Below the pieces are notes generated by a model. That model saw only the letters and a list, made by a program, of their open reading frames with translations. It was not told the origin of the DNA and ran no database searches. Source: Clostridia bacterium (GTDB lineage Bacteria; Bacillota_A; Clostridia; Christensenellales; Aristaeellaceae). Taken from it: a DNA stretch of 28,434 nucleotides. The stretch is from contig JAGBBE010000073.1 in assembly GCA_017938645.1 (NCBI GenBank), positions 1 through 28,434 on the forward strand, read 5' to 3'. Within the stretch, counting starts at the first letter, position 1. The number at the start of each line of letters is the position of its first letter. Made by a program: the position numbers and the translations under genes. Of the stretch, positions 1-8,112 are shown in pieces.

Positions 1-174
1 GGGTTCCACAACGGGCTCCTCGGTGGGCTCAACCACAGGCTCTTCCGTGGGTTCCACGACGGGCTCTTCGGTGGGCTCAGCCGTGGGTTCGGGAGTCGGT
101 TCCTCAGTCGGCTCAGCCGTGGGTTCGGGAGTCGGCTCTTCCGTAGGCTCGGCTGTGGGTTCGGGAGTCGGCTC
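1..174 (-). repeat. In-frame tandem repeat coding PTEEP-type units
   Basis: Degenerate 36-nt units (encoding PEPTAEPTEEPT) give way towards the left edge to 24-nt units (encoding VVEPTEEP). All are in frame with the signal-peptide protein. The number of units cannot be determined because the array leaves the window. Such arrays commonly change length by slippage or recombination. Confidence 0.85.
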
Positions 175-324
175 TTCGATCGGTTCGGGAGCAGGTTCCT
201 CCACGACAACGTCTGCAGCCTCGATCACTTCTTCGGCAGTGACCGGCGTTTCTTCGGCGATAGTAGCCATGCTCATCAGCAGCAGAGTGCCGACCAGAAG
301 CAGTGCAACGATGCGTTTGAACAT
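1..324 (-). CDS. Secreted Pro/Glu/Thr-repeat protein, N-terminal part
   Basis: This reading frame is open from the ATG at 324 to the left edge, so only the first 108 residues are visible and the C-terminus is unknown. Residues 1-23 form a Sec signal peptide (KR followed by a Leu-rich core and a polar end near TIAEE). Residues 24-50 are acidic. From residue 51 the chain is a repeat: 12-residue PEPTAEPTEEPT-type units, then 8-residue VVEPTEEP units. Such Pro-rich acidic stalks usually act as extended spacers on exported or wall-associated proteins, with a functional domain elsewhere. The ATG at 324 was preferred to the in-frame ATG at 330 because AGGAG lies 9 nt before the former and only 3 nt before the latter. 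It has its own promoter at 447-476 and is separated from the polysaccharide operon by a terminator. The function is not recognisable from this part. Confidence 0.8.
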   Translation of the reverse strand, partial: MFKRIVALLLVGTLLLMSMATIAEETPVTAEEVIEAADVVVEEPAPEPIEEPTPEPTAEPTEEPTPEPTAEPTEEPTPEPTAEPTEEPVVEPTEEPVVEPTEEPVVEP

Positions 325-446
325 TTCCATTAACTCCTTTGCAATTTATTCAGCCACCGACTGGAACAGCGATGGGAATAATCAAGTTCTGTGTGGTTCA
401 ACTGAACCGAAGTTTGCCTGGAAAAAGATATACAAATACACAATGT

Positions 447-476
447 ATTATACTACACTTATGGTAAAAAATGCAA
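447..476 (-). promoter_or_regulatory. Promoter of the PTEEP-repeat protein gene
   Basis: On the minus strand, TTGCAT (476-471) and a consensus TATAAT (452-447) are separated by 18 nt. Transcription would start near 440, leaving a 5' leader of about 115 nt that includes a small GGTTCA/TGAACC hairpin before the AGGAG site. The -35 box directly follows the T-tract of the upstream operon's terminator. Confidence 0.65.
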
Positions 477-502
477 CTGTTCTGCGGGAAACAGAGCAGA
501 AC
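461..502 (-). terminator. Terminator of the exopolysaccharide operon
   Basis: Just past the stop codon of the polymerase gene, the minus strand has a 7-bp GTTCTGC/GCAGAAC stem with a 10-nt loop (502-479). It is followed after a short gap by a run of T at about 471-465. The stem is modest and the T-run is 7-8 nt away, so termination may be partial. Confidence 0.5.
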
Positions 503-504
503 TT

Positions 505-1665
505 TCAGACTTTTGTTTCAGCAGACGGTATCTCATCTTTCAGATGGAAGGTTTTCGCTGCAAAGATCAGCGTAAAGTTCATAAAAACGTTGTTGAACAT
601 GGATTCGCCGATTCCATAGAGGATGAACAGGGCAACAATCAGCAGGGTGTAACGGTCATTGTCCTTGATCAGAATATCAGTCAACCCATAATACAGGAAA
701 GCAAAGAGAAGCACAATTAACGGTCCAGCCTGCAGGAGCATTCGCAGATAGGCGACATCCAGAAGTGCCAAAGGCGTGTTATACAGTCGGGCTGCTTTGA
801 CAGAAGTGAGCGTTACATCCTGACCCAGCAGTGAAATACCATAATTGGAATAAACGTTATAGCTGTTCGTAAATCGATTGCTCGTCAGCTGATCCAGCGT
901 TCTGGCCACCGGAGACATTCCGCAGGCCAGCATGAATACGATGCAGAACACAATGACAGCCGGGAGCATCCACCGGGCGCAGAAGGAAGTGAAACCCGAA
1001 AGCGGCCTGTTCTGCCTGATGGTGCTGGCCGGAAGCAGAAGTACGGGGAACAGAACAATCAGGGCGATGGACGTGCGGTTGGAGGTAATCACATACAGCA
1101 GGGCTGAGATACCCCAGATCACGATGGCATACAGCCAGCTGAACTGTCTGCGGTGAAGCCACGCATCGGTTAGAATCAGAATCAGGACGCCGCTTGCCAG
1201 CACGTTGGGATGCGAAAAGCCGATGGAGTAGCGCAGCGTTGTGTCACCTGTGCGGTAGGTGACGTAGTTCTCTATGATTCCAAAGGCGAACAGCAGGATG
1301 ATCAATGCATATATGGCAATGCGCGCGATGAAATCAAGCCGGATCAGCCGGGGCAGATTGACGTTTCGTATGCCCAGAAAGATCAGGAGAAAATAGAAGA
1401 CGTGATTGTACCGCGACTGCCAGAAAGCAATCAGAATCAGGATGCCCACACAGGCCATGCGCATCAGCGAGGCAAACGTGTAGCTGCGATCCAGACAGAG
1501 CTTGACAATCAGCAGCACAATCGCTGCCGCCTGCAGACAGGTACCAAAGGTGTCTGCATGAGGAAGCGCGTTGACGGTCGACGTCCGGATGACGAGAGAG
1601 TCAATCATACCCATCAGGTAGATCAATCCGAACAACAGATCGTCCAAAGGTAATTTTTTCAGCAT
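505..1665 (-). CDS. Wzy-like polysaccharide polymerase / O-antigen ligase-type membrane protein
   Basis: This 386-aa protein is almost wholly hydrophobic, with roughly ten predicted membrane segments. It has a longer extracytoplasmic stretch in the C-terminal half (around MSPVARTLDQLTSNRFTNSY), as in Wzy polymerases and O-antigen ligases. The GFSHPN and SNRTS motifs are typical of clostridial and streptococcal capsule polymerases. The inferred role is joining undecaprenyl-linked repeat units on the outer face of the membrane. It is the last gene of the operon. The ATG at 1665 lies 4 nt after the TGA of the preceding glycosyltransferase and is preferred to a TTG at 1677, though no strong Shine-Dalgarno separates them and translational coupling is likely. 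Wzy proteins are poorly conserved, so the assignment rests on topology, motifs and neighbours. Confidence 0.75.
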   Translation of the reverse strand: MLKKLPLDDLLFGLIYLMGMIDSLVIRTSTVNALPHADTFGTCLQAAAIVLLIVKLCLDRSYTFASLMRMACVGILILIAFWQSRYNHVFYFLLIFLGIRNVNLPRLIRLDFIARIAIYALIILLFAFGIIENYVTYRTGDTTLRYSIGFSHPNVLASGVLILILTDAWLHRRQFSWLYAIVIWGISALLYVITSNRTSIALIVLFPVLLLPASTIRQNRPLSGFTSFCARWMLPAVIVFCIVFMLACGMSPVARTLDQLTSNRFTNSYNVYSNYGISLLGQDVTLTSVKAARLYNTPLALLDVAYLRMLLQAGPLIVLLFAFLYYGLTDILIKDNDRYTLLIVALFILYGIGESMFNNVFMNFTLIFAAKTFHLKDEIPSAETKV

Positions 1666-1669
1666 TTTA

Positions 1670-2830
1670 TCATTCAACCACCGTGTCTGTAATCAGGGCA
1701 TGGATGTTGCTGACCGAACGTTCCAGCGTGAAGCAGTCCAGAGCACGCTGCTTGCCGCGTACGGCCATCTCGCGTGCTTCGGCAGGATGAGACACCACCC
1801 ACGCGAGCTTTTCAGCCAGATCGGCAGGATTGTGCAGCTCGTAGAGAAGACCGCTCACGCCTTCTTCGAGAATGTCCAGCGTGCCTCCGGCCTTTGAACC
1901 GATGACCGGAAGGCCGGAAAGCATGGCCTCAACAGTTACGCGGCCAAACGGCTCGCACCAGCAGCATTCCAGTTCTGTATCCATCCGGCTGCGCAGGTCG
2001 CTCATATCGGAGACCTGTCCCAGAAAATGAACGCGTTCGGTCAGTTGGTGTGTACGGATGTATTCCTTGAGAGCCCGGTCGTATTTTCGGCTGCCGTAGG
2101 CCGGAACAACGCCTGCAAAATGCAGATGCGCATCGATGTTCTTCTCGTTTACAAGCAGATTCATGGCCTCAAGGGCCTCCATCTGCCCTTTGAGAGGCAC
2201 GATATGCGCCGTCAGCAGAATGTGGAATCCTTTGTGGGGCTTCCGGGGAAGCTCCATATACCGATCCGTTTCAAGGCCGTCATGGATCAGCCGGAGCTTG
2301 TCTTCGGCAACCTGCGGCCGCAGAGAATCGATGATCGCATTCGAAATGCCTACCACACGATCAGCGTAAGCGTTCATCAGTCGACTCCAGAAAGGCGGAT
2401 AGATGTTGTGAACCTCGCGGCCAAAGGCGCGTACATGCCAGATGTGAGGGATACCGCGCCTTCGGGCAAGATACCCTCCGGCAATGACCATGCGGTCGTT
2501 GGTATAAATGAGATCAAAATCGTCAGGCAGACTGCGGTCAAGCGCGGAAAGTCCTATCCTGTCGATTAAAGGTGCAGTAAGCAGCTTTACAAGCCGGAGC
2601 ACATCACGCGCCTCGCGGTGGAAAACCGAACAGCAGGAATGATAACGCCCGACATAGACAGGAATTCCAAGCTGCTCGCAGTCGCTGAGGATGGAAGTAT
2701 CTCCGGCAGGGATCAGCAGGCTGGGCTGCACGTCATAGCGCTCCCGAAGCATGCTCATCAGGCTCATCAGCGCCGGAGTGGCTCCGCCGAGCCGTGTTCC
2801 GGAGTGCGCCACAAACAGGACTTTGATCAT
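1670..2830 (-). CDS. GT4-family glycosyltransferase
   Basis: This 386-aa GT-B fold protein is probably a cytoplasmic, membrane-associated retaining transferase that adds a sugar to the lipid-linked repeat unit. The N-terminal Rossmann half begins with VLFVAHSGTRLGGA and includes an IWHVRAFGREVH stretch. The C-terminal nucleotide-sugar half has the retaining EX7E signature in EPFGRVTVEAMLSGLPVIGS followed by GG. The ATG at 2830 starts 2 nt after the TGA of the previous gene. A GTG at 2836 overlapping that stop (GTGA) is the alternative start. Donor and acceptor cannot be read from sequence. It sits between another GT4 enzyme and the polymerase in the operon. Confidence 0.85.
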   Translation of the reverse strand: MIKVLFVAHSGTRLGGATPALMSLMSMLRERYDVQPSLLIPAGDTSILSDCEQLGIPVYVGRYHSCCSVFHREARDVLRLVKLLTAPLIDRIGLSALDRSLPDDFDLIYTNDRMVIAGGYLARRRGIPHIWHVRAFGREVHNIYPPFWSRLMNAYADRVVGISNAIIDSLRPQVAEDKLRLIHDGLETDRYMELPRKPHKGFHILLTAHIVPLKGQMEALEAMNLLVNEKNIDAHLHFAGVVPAYGSRKYDRALKEYIRTHQLTERVHFLGQVSDMSDLRSRMDTELECCWCEPFGRVTVEAMLSGLPVIGSKAGGTLDILEEGVSGLLYELHNPADLAEKLAWVVSHPAEAREMAVRGKQRALDCFTLERSVSNIHALITDTVVE

Positions 2831-2832
2831 AC

Positions 2833-3984
2833 TCACTTCTTCTTTCCGCCGCTGAGATACAGCGCAGCCAGACGGCGCGCCATGCCGGAAATGTCGTATC
2901 CCTTTTCGGCCACGTCAGCCGTGCGGTCTTTTCGGGGATAGCCGTTCGCGCAGGCAGCAATGGCGTCAGCCCATACAGCTGGCGACTCATCCAGCAAAAG
3001 CCAGCTGAGGTTTTCGGTGATTTTGGCAGCTTCGGGAATGACGCCAGCGGACGCAAAGCACTTGAGTCCTGCTGCCTGCGCCTCAATGAGCACATTGCCG
3101 AATCCCTCGAAGCGTGACGGAAGGACAAAGGCATCCATCGCCCAGAGCAAGGAAGGAACCTCGTTGGTTACGCCATAGAAAATGACGTCATCCGCAATGC
3201 CAAGCGCTTCCGCCTGACGTCGGACGTCCGGCTCGCCTTCGCCGCTGCCGATCAGCAAAAGACGCGCCTGAGGGATGATCTCACGCAGACGGGCAAAGAT
3301 TTCGAGCAGGTATTCATGGTTTTTCTGATAGCTGAAGTGACCGATGTGTCCCACAAGGAATGCATCTTCTGCCTGCAACTCCGCGCGCACGCGTTCGCGG
3401 ACAGACGCGTCAAAGGCATAACGCGAAGCGTCGATGCCGTTATTGAGCACCTGAACGCTGCCGGACGCAAGCTCCTTTTTGGTAAACAGCCACTTTGCAG
3501 CCAGATTGGAGTTGGCCAGCTTCACATTGGCGCAGCCGCCGAAGAGGCGTTTGCAGATCTCATGGCAGGCAATCTTGATGGGACGGCTTCTGCCGCCCGC
3601 GCCGATGTCGTTGTTCCGGCAGTGGACGATTCTGAGCGGGATTCCAAACAGCCACGCCCAGAAAACGTAGATCAGTTCGACACCGTGACAGGCGTTGAAG
3701 TGCACAGCATCATATCCGCCTTTGCGAAGCAGACGGGCGACAGCAAAAAAGTTGGCCAGCGTGCGCTTGCCGGGGCTGTCGTAGCGTCTGGACAGGGTGA
3801 CGACCTTGCGCGCACCGTATTTCTTCAGCTGTTCGTCAAACAGGTCGGTGTCATCCTCACTGACGGCAATATCAAAATGAATTTCATCCGGGGGCATATG
3901 TCTGAGCAGATTCACCTGCACGGCCTGAATGCCGCCGGGCTGCCATTTTTCGCAATACCAGAATACCTTCGCTGGTTTGTTCAT
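2833..3984 (-). CDS. GT4-family glycosyltransferase (EpsF-like)
   Basis: This 383-aa retaining GT-B glycosyltransferase resembles the EpsF group of capsule and exopolysaccharide enzymes. The N-terminus has EKWQPGGIQAVQVNLLRHM, the usual acceptor-side glycine motif. The middle has VGHIGHFSYQKNHEYLLEIF, typical of this group at the start of the nucleotide-binding domain. The EX7E signature is in SRFEGFGNVLIEAQAAGL. It should add one sugar of the repeat unit at the cytoplasmic face of the membrane. The ATG at 3984 follows a GGAG site 8-9 nt away that overlaps the end of the upstream gene. It is one of at least three successive transferases here, suggesting a repeat unit of about four sugars including the priming one. 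The exact specificity is unknown. Confidence 0.85.
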   Translation of the reverse strand: MNKPAKVFWYCEKWQPGGIQAVQVNLLRHMPPDEIHFDIAVSEDDTDLFDEQLKKYGARKVVTLSRRYDSPGKRTLANFFAVARLLRKGGYDAVHFNACHGVELIYVFWAWLFGIPLRIVHCRNNDIGAGGRSRPIKIACHEICKRLFGGCANVKLANSNLAAKWLFTKKELASGSVQVLNNGIDASRYAFDASVRERVRAELQAEDAFLVGHIGHFSYQKNHEYLLEIFARLREIIPQARLLLIGSGEGEPDVRRQAEALGIADDVIFYGVTNEVPSLLWAMDAFVLPSRFEGFGNVLIEAQAAGLKCFASAGVIPEAAKITENLSWLLLDESPAVWADAIAACANGYPRKDRTADVAEKGYDISGMARRLAALYLSGGKKK

Positions 3985-3987
3985 GGC

Positions 3988-4464
3988 TCACACTCCGATG
4001 AAGTCGCGAATGGTCTGGAGGATGCTGTCATTTCCGGACACATAGGGCTTGAGCTCCGTGGAATCGATGTCGAGAATCGCACGCTCAAGTCCGGCGATGT
4101 CCTCCACGTTGACAATGCACTGCTGTTTTGCCAGCGCGCGTGCAATTTCCAGCTGATGGTCGCTCACATGCTCGCCCAGACGCTCATAGCGCGGCACGGC
4201 AATAACCCGGCGCTGCTTGATCAGTCCGGTCATGATCGAACCTTCGCCCGCATGGGTTACCAGCAGATCGCATTCGGCAATATGACGGTCAAAATCCTCT
4301 TTGTCCATAAAACGGCGCCATTCCAGATGCTCGGGCTCAAAGGGACATACGCCGATCTGCGCAACGACGCGGTCCTGAATGATGCCTTCGCCTTTGAGCC
4401 TATCCATTTCGCGGATCAGACGCTCAAAGGGGAACTTCTGGGAGCCGACAATTACAAAAATCAA
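3988..4464 (-). CDS. PssE/Alg13-like glycosyltransferase catalytic subunit
   Basis: This 158-aa protein matches the small C-terminal GT28 domain family (EpsE/PssE/Cps14G, related to eukaryotic Alg13). Visible features are the N-terminal IFVIVGSQKFPFERLIREMD segment and the donor-site block LVTHAGEGSIMTGLIKQRRV followed by IAVPR and GEHVSDHQLE. In this family the protein supplies the nucleotide-sugar-binding half and works as a complex with a membrane-anchored PssD/Alg14-like partner, encoded immediately upstream with a 4-nt ATGA overlap. The pair usually adds the second sugar onto the primed undecaprenyl carrier; related pairs often use UDP-galactose or UDP-glucuronate, but the donor here is unknown. 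The length is normal for the family. Confidence 0.88.
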   Translation of the reverse strand: MIFVIVGSQKFPFERLIREMDRLKGEGIIQDRVVAQIGVCPFEPEHLEWRRFMDKEDFDRHIAECDLLVTHAGEGSIMTGLIKQRRVIAVPRYERLGEHVSDHQLEIARALAKQQCIVNVEDIAGLERAILDIDSTELKPYVSGNDSILQTIRDFIGV

Positions 4465-4919
4465 AATACCCTACCTCCCAAAACGGCCTTGGGATAAATG
4501 CTGAGCATTTCCTCCCACTGCACGATGAACAGATCCGCAAACCGATAGGCCAGCTTGCCGGTCAGCGTGGGCTCGTCGACATTGAACATGCATTCGATAA
4601 AGATGATCTTTTTGCCCATGAGCTTGCCAAGCAGCAGGGCGGGAAAAGCGATCATCGCTCCAGTGGAAAGAACGGCGTCCGGCTTTTCGGTGCGCAGGAT
4701 TTTCCATGTCTGAAAAAAGCAGCCGATATACTGAATCAGGCTGCGCAGCTCCTTGCGGTTGACCTGCGGCATCAGGTACACTTTGTCCTGCCAGCAGTTG
4801 ACCTTGTAATCCGTTTCTTCGGTAATGAGAACCGTGCGGTAAGTCTCCTTCAGCTTTTTCAGCGCCAGCGCCTCTTCCAGATGTCCTCCGGAGGAAGCCG
4901 CCATCAGAATCGTTTTCAT
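4461..4919 (-). CDS. PssD/Alg14-like glycosyltransferase membrane subunit
   Basis: This 152-aa protein begins KTILMAASSGGHLEEALALK, the Alg14/PssD/Cps14F signature with its conserved Ser-Gly-Gly-His. It contains a hydrophobic segment around AMIAFPALLLGKLMGKKIIF that fits the membrane anchor and acceptor-binding half of a split GT-B enzyme. It should recruit the Alg13-like subunit encoded next to it. The start at 4919 was chosen because homologues begin at this MKT and the codon overlaps the stop of the preceding transferase gene by 1 nt (TGATG). Upstream in-frame sequence back to 5027 lies inside that gene and is not protein-like. The 4-nt overlap with the downstream gene supports 1:1 expression of the two halves. 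Confidence 0.88.
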   Translation of the reverse strand: MKTILMAASSGGHLEEALALKKLKETYRTVLITEETDYKVNCWQDKVYLMPQVNRKELRSLIQYIGCFFQTWKILRTEKPDAVLSTGAMIAFPALLLGKLMGKKIIFIECMFNVDEPTLTGKLAYRFADLFIVQWEEMLSIYPKAVLGGRVF

Positions 4920-5557
4920 CAGTATGCTCCTTTGTGTCCAAGCACGGCGGTCACGGTTTGCAGAAGAATTTTGAGATCGGTTATCACGCTGGCTTCGCGG
5001 ATGTATTTCAGATCCAGCTCGATCCATTCGTCAAAGCTGATGTCGCTGCGGCCGGAAACCTGCCAGTAGCAGGTCAAGCCAGGCTTGACCAGCAGACGCT
5101 GCATCTGATAGTCATTGCACTGCGCCGTTTCATAGGTGGGCAGGGGACGAGGACCGACCAGCGACATCTCTCCGCGCAGGATGTTCCACAGCTGAGGGAG
5201 CTCGTCAATGCTGGTTTTGCGGATAAAACGGCCAATGCGCGTGATGCGGGGATCGTCCTTCATCTTGAAGGCCGGACCGTCCAGCTCATTGTACTTTTCC
5301 ATGGCGGCGCGCAGCTTATCGGCATTGGAGACCATACTGCGGAATTTATACATCTTGAAAACCTGATTGTTCAGACCATTGCGCTCCTGGCAGAAAATCA
5401 CGCTGCCGCGATCCTCCAGCCAGATCAGAAGGGAAACAATCAGAAATACCGGCGAGAGAACCAACAGTCCGGCTGCACTTAGCAGAATATCTCCGCATCG
5501 CTTCAAAAAGCGGTATACAGGAGACGGATTGGGTTCCAGCTGGGTCTGCTGCAGCAT
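4919..5557 (-). CDS. Undecaprenyl-phosphate sugar-phosphate transferase (priming enzyme)
   Basis: This 212-aa protein belongs to the bacterial sugar transferase family (PF02397; WbaP/EpsL/WcaJ catalytic domain). A single N-terminal membrane segment (about residues 15-40, LLSAAGLLVLSPVFLIVSLL) precedes the catalytic part. That part has KMYKFRSM, the active-site TSIDELPQLWNILRGEMSLV followed by GPRP, and KPGLTCYWQVSGRSDISFDE. It lacks the four-helix N-terminal region of full-length WbaP, so it is the short monotopic type. It transfers the first sugar-1-phosphate to undecaprenyl phosphate and so starts repeat-unit assembly. The ATG at 5557 is preferred over a GTG at 5572 that overlaps the upstream stop, because TGAGGA lies 8 nt before the ATG. 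Whether it transfers glucose, galactose or an N-acetylated sugar cannot be decided. Confidence 0.92.
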   Translation of the reverse strand: MLQQTQLEPNPSPVYRFLKRCGDILLSAAGLLVLSPVFLIVSLLIWLEDRGSVIFCQERNGLNNQVFKMYKFRSMVSNADKLRAAMEKYNELDGPAFKMKDDPRITRIGRFIRKTSIDELPQLWNILRGEMSLVGPRPLPTYETAQCNDYQMQRLLVKPGLTCYWQVSGRSDISFDEWIELDLKYIREASVITDLKILLQTVTAVLGHKGAY

Positions 5558-5568
5558 TGGTACATTCC

Positions 5569-6504
5569 TCACAACAACTCTTTGTAGTAGCGGATGGTAT
5601 GGTCAAGACCGTCTGTAAGCGGCGTCTGCGGCTGCCAGCCCAGCGCCTGCTTTGCACGGGCGATGTCCGGCTGACGATGTGTGGGATCATCGGCGGGCAG
5701 CGGCTTGAAAATCAAACGGGAGGTCGATTGGGTCTTTTCAATGATCAGATCGGCCAGTTCAAGCATGGTATACTCACCGGGATTGCCCAGATTGACCGGC
5801 CCGGTGAAATCCTCGGGAGAATTCATCATGGCAATCAATCCGCGAACCAGGTCATCCACGTAGCAGAAGCTGCGTGTCTGGCTGCCGTCGCCGTAAATGG
5901 TGATGTTCTCCTGACGGAGCGCCTGCAGAATAAAGTTGGATACCACGCGGCCGTCTTCGGGATCCATGTGCGGACCATAGGTGTTGAAGATGCGAACAAC
6001 CTTGATCTTCGTACCGAATTCACGGCGGTAGTCAAAGCACAGCGATTCGGCGCAGCGCTTGCCTTCGTCGTAGCAGCTGCGGATGCCGATGGGATTGACG
6101 CTTCCGCGGTAGGTTTCGGATTGGGGATGAACTTCGGGCTCGCCGTACACTTCACTGGTGGAAAACTGCAGAAGCGTAGCATTGCAGCGCGTGGCGAGAT
6201 CCAGCATATTGATAATGCCCAGCACGCAGGTCTTGGTGGTGGAAGTGGGATTTTTCTGATAGGCGGGCGGACTGGCCGGGCAGGCGGCGTTGTAAATCTG
6301 ATCAACCTCAAGGTCAATGGGATCGCAGACATCAGCCTTGATAAAGCGGAAATTATCCTTGTCCATCAGAGAAAGGATGTTTTCCATACGGCCGGTGTAG
6401 AGATTATCCAGCGCAATGACCTGATTTTCAGGATCTGCTGCAAGTGCACGACACAGATTGCTTCCCAGAAAACCTGCGCCGCCTGTTACCAGAATCGTAG
6501 CCAT
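5569..6504 (-). CDS. uxs: UDP-glucuronate decarboxylase (UDP-xylose synthase)
   Basis: This 311-aa extended short-chain dehydrogenase converts UDP-glucuronate to UDP-xylose with tightly bound NAD. The cofactor loop is GGAGFLGSN (residues 8-16). The catalytic Tyr145 and Lys149 lie in SCYDEGKR, with a preceding Ser/Thr in [10 protein letters not shown]. The family-specific blocks [19 protein letters not shown] and [20 protein letters not shown] distinguish UXS from GalE and RmlB. It is inside the polysaccharide operon, which suggests that xylose is in the polymer. The UDP-glucuronate it needs would come from a UDP-glucose dehydrogenase that is not in this window. The ATG at 6504 has AGGGA about 11 nt upstream, a weak site, after a 50-nt gap from the kinase gene. 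Confidence 0.92.
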   Translation of the reverse strand: MATILVTGGAGFLGSNLCRALAADPENQVIALDNLYTGRMENILSLMDKDNFRFIKADVCDPIDLEVDQIYNAACPASPPAYQKNPTSTTKTCVLGIINMLDLATRCNATLLQFSTSEVYGEPEVHPQSETYRGSVNPIGIRSCYDEGKRCAESLCFDYRREFGTKIKVVRIFNTYGPHMDPEDGRVVSNFILQALRQENITIYGDGSQTRSFCYVDDLVRGLIAMMNSPEDFTGPVNLGNPGEYTMLELADLIIEKTQSTSRLIFKPLPADDPTHRQPDIARAKQALGWQPQTPLTDGLDHTIRYYKELL

Positions 6505-6554
6505 GATAATGCATTTCCCTTCATTCGTAATAGGTATTGGACAACGAATAAAAG

Positions 6555-7304
6555 TCAGGGCGTTTTTTTCATAGCAGCCGAAGTTTTTCGACCCGCTGCT
6601 GTGTGATAGTCATTCCCGTAACGGTAGTAATAGGACTTGTTATAGTACTTCTTGCTGCTGAGAGATTTGAAATCCACATCGTTGAGCACGGCACCGAGTA
6701 CGGGACAATCCACACGTTCCAGCTGATGCTTGATCTCCAGCGCCTCGCGATGAGAAACAGAGTTATACTTGATAACCAGAACAGAACCGTCGCAATGTTT
6801 GGCAATTTCAGCTGCATCGATCACTGCGCCCAGAGGAGGCGTATCGATAATCACAAAGTCGAATTGCGAGGACAGCTTATCCAGCAACGCGGAAAAGCGT
6901 GTGGTCGAAAGCAGTGCAAGTGAATTGGTAACCGTGCGCCTGACAGGGATCAGACACATGGGAGCAGTACGGCTGTAATGGAGCATATCTCCCATGGGGC
7001 ATTTGCCGGCAAGATAGTGCGTAAGACCCATCATGGAGTCCTTGTCATAAACGATGCCATAACGGGAAGAAAGCTGAGAACGACGCAGGTCGGCATCGAC
7101 CAGAACTACGCTGTATCCCAGCTTGGACAGTGTCATTGCCACAGAAAGCGAGACAAAGGATTTACCCTCGTGCGGGTGAGCGCTGGTAAAGAGCAGCCTG
7201 CGTTTTTCCGTTCCCAGAAAGCTCAAATTGGTACACAGCGTATTGATTGCTTCCTGACAGGCGTAGTCCAGCGTAATACTTCTTGTAATGCTGTATTCAG
7301 GCAT
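6555..7304 (-). CDS. CpsD/EpsB-type bacterial tyrosine kinase
   Basis: This 249-aa cytoplasmic BY-kinase controls polysaccharide chain length together with the adjacent CpsC-like membrane activator. Walker A is SAHPHEGKS (residues 41-49), Walker A' is VVLVDADLR (67-75) with Asp70 and Asp72, and Walker B is FVIIDTPP (150-157). The C-terminal autophosphorylation cluster [17 protein letters not shown] carries seven tyrosines (220-233). The His before EGKS replaces the Gly usual in SAxPGEGKS. The ATG at 7304 has an excellent GGGAGG 8 nt upstream, located inside the end of the CpsC gene, which it overlaps by 8 nt. This supports coupled translation. The in-frame upstream stretch to 7379 is not part of the protein. 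Confidence 0.93.
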   Translation of the reverse strand: MPEYSITRSITLDYACQEAINTLCTNLSFLGTEKRRLLFTSAHPHEGKSFVSLSVAMTLSKLGYSVVLVDADLRRSQLSSRYGIVYDKDSMMGLTHYLAGKCPMGDMLHYSRTAPMCLIPVRRTVTNSLALLSTTRFSALLDKLSSQFDFVIIDTPPLGAVIDAAEIAKHCDGSVLVIKYNSVSHREALEIKHQLERVDCPVLGAVLNDVDFKSLSSKKYYNKSYYYRYGNDYHTAAGRKTSAAMKKTP

Positions 7305-8073
7305 GGACACTGCCTCCCTTCTGCGGTTTGACAGAGCGTCTGGATGGATCTGCTGCTCCGGCAAAATCGTTGTGCGCAATCACAGCCAGCGTGGGAAGAT
7401 CCAGATAACGGGCGATGTCGTCGCTGGTTTTAATTTTGTCATCGAGAATAAATAGAAGCGCCTGAACAAACGTCATCAGCAGCGCGCCCAGCAGTGTGCC
7501 GAGAATAACGTTACGCGTCTTGTTGGGTGTATAGGGACTGCCAGGTACGAGCGCCTGAGACATCAGGCTGGGAGCATCGGTTTTCATGGTGTCAGAAATG
7601 TATTGCTGAGCTACTGCAGCATACTCATTCGCCAGCGCAGCGGCCTCTTTGGGGTCGCTGGAGGTTACAGTGATGTTGAGCATGCGGGTATTGGAGGGAT
7701 TGCTCACCGAAACCATCTGGTTGAGCTTTCCGTAGGAATAATCCAGACCCAGATTCTGCATGACCATCTCATGAACTTCCCACAGCTCGAACACTTCCCG
7801 ATAGTCTGCAGTCAGATAGGAGCCGATCTGCAGGTCGGAAAGATTGATGGCGGAATCCCGGGAAGAAAGCACATAGAGCTTGCTGGTGGCACGGTAGAGC
7901 GGCTGAGCGATAATTGTGCTGTAAAAAAACATGCAGAAAGCGCCCAGCAGTGCAGTTGCAACGATGAGCTTCCAGCGGTCAAGCAGGCGGTACACAAGTT
8001 CCAGCAGATCAACCATGATTCCCTGAGACGCCTGCGATTCATGATTCTGTTTTGGAGGACTGAATGGATTCAT
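7297..8073 (-). CDS. CpsC/Wzz-like chain-length determinant and kinase activator
   Basis: This 258-aa polysaccharide co-polymerase has two membrane segments: residues about 34-55 (LIVATALLGAFCMFFYSTII) and about 187-210 (VILGTLLGALLMTFVQALLF). An extracytoplasmic domain of about 130 residues lies between them, and a cytoplasmic C-terminal tail normally docks on and activates the CpsD kinase. The Wzz-type proline motif is present before the second segment (VPGSPYTPNKTRN). The gene lies directly before the kinase and overlaps it by 8 nt, the standard Gram-positive arrangement in which the single-chain proteobacterial Wzc is split in two. The ATG at 8073 has only a weak GAGG about 11 nt upstream. 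Confidence 0.92.
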   Translation of the reverse strand: MNPFSPPKQNHESQASQGIMVDLLELVYRLLDRWKLIVATALLGAFCMFFYSTIIAQPLYRATSKLYVLSSRDSAINLSDLQIGSYLTADYREVFELWEVHEMVMQNLGLDYSYGKLNQMVSVSNPSNTRMLNITVTSSDPKEAAALANEYAAVAQQYISDTMKTDAPSLMSQALVPGSPYTPNKTRNVILGTLLGALLMTFVQALLFILDDKIKTSDDIARYLDLPTLAVIAHNDFAGAADPSRRSVKPQKGGSVHA

Positions 8074-8112
8074 GTATCAGAAAACCTCATATATCTTCCC
8101 GGATCGGGAACG

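Noticed and set aside
1..174. The repeat array as a possible CRISPR.
   Set aside because: Units are adjacent, degenerate, 24 or 36 nt and in frame, with no unique spacers.
23..619. A Gly-Ser-Val repeat protein on the plus strand.
   Set aside because: It is the reverse-strand image of the PTEEP repeat. The minus strand has the signal peptide, AGGAG site and promoter.
2833..5557. The run of overlapping small transferase genes as frameshifted fragments of one gene.
   Set aside because: Each has a complete family length, and the PssD/PssE pair is naturally split with a 4-nt overlap.
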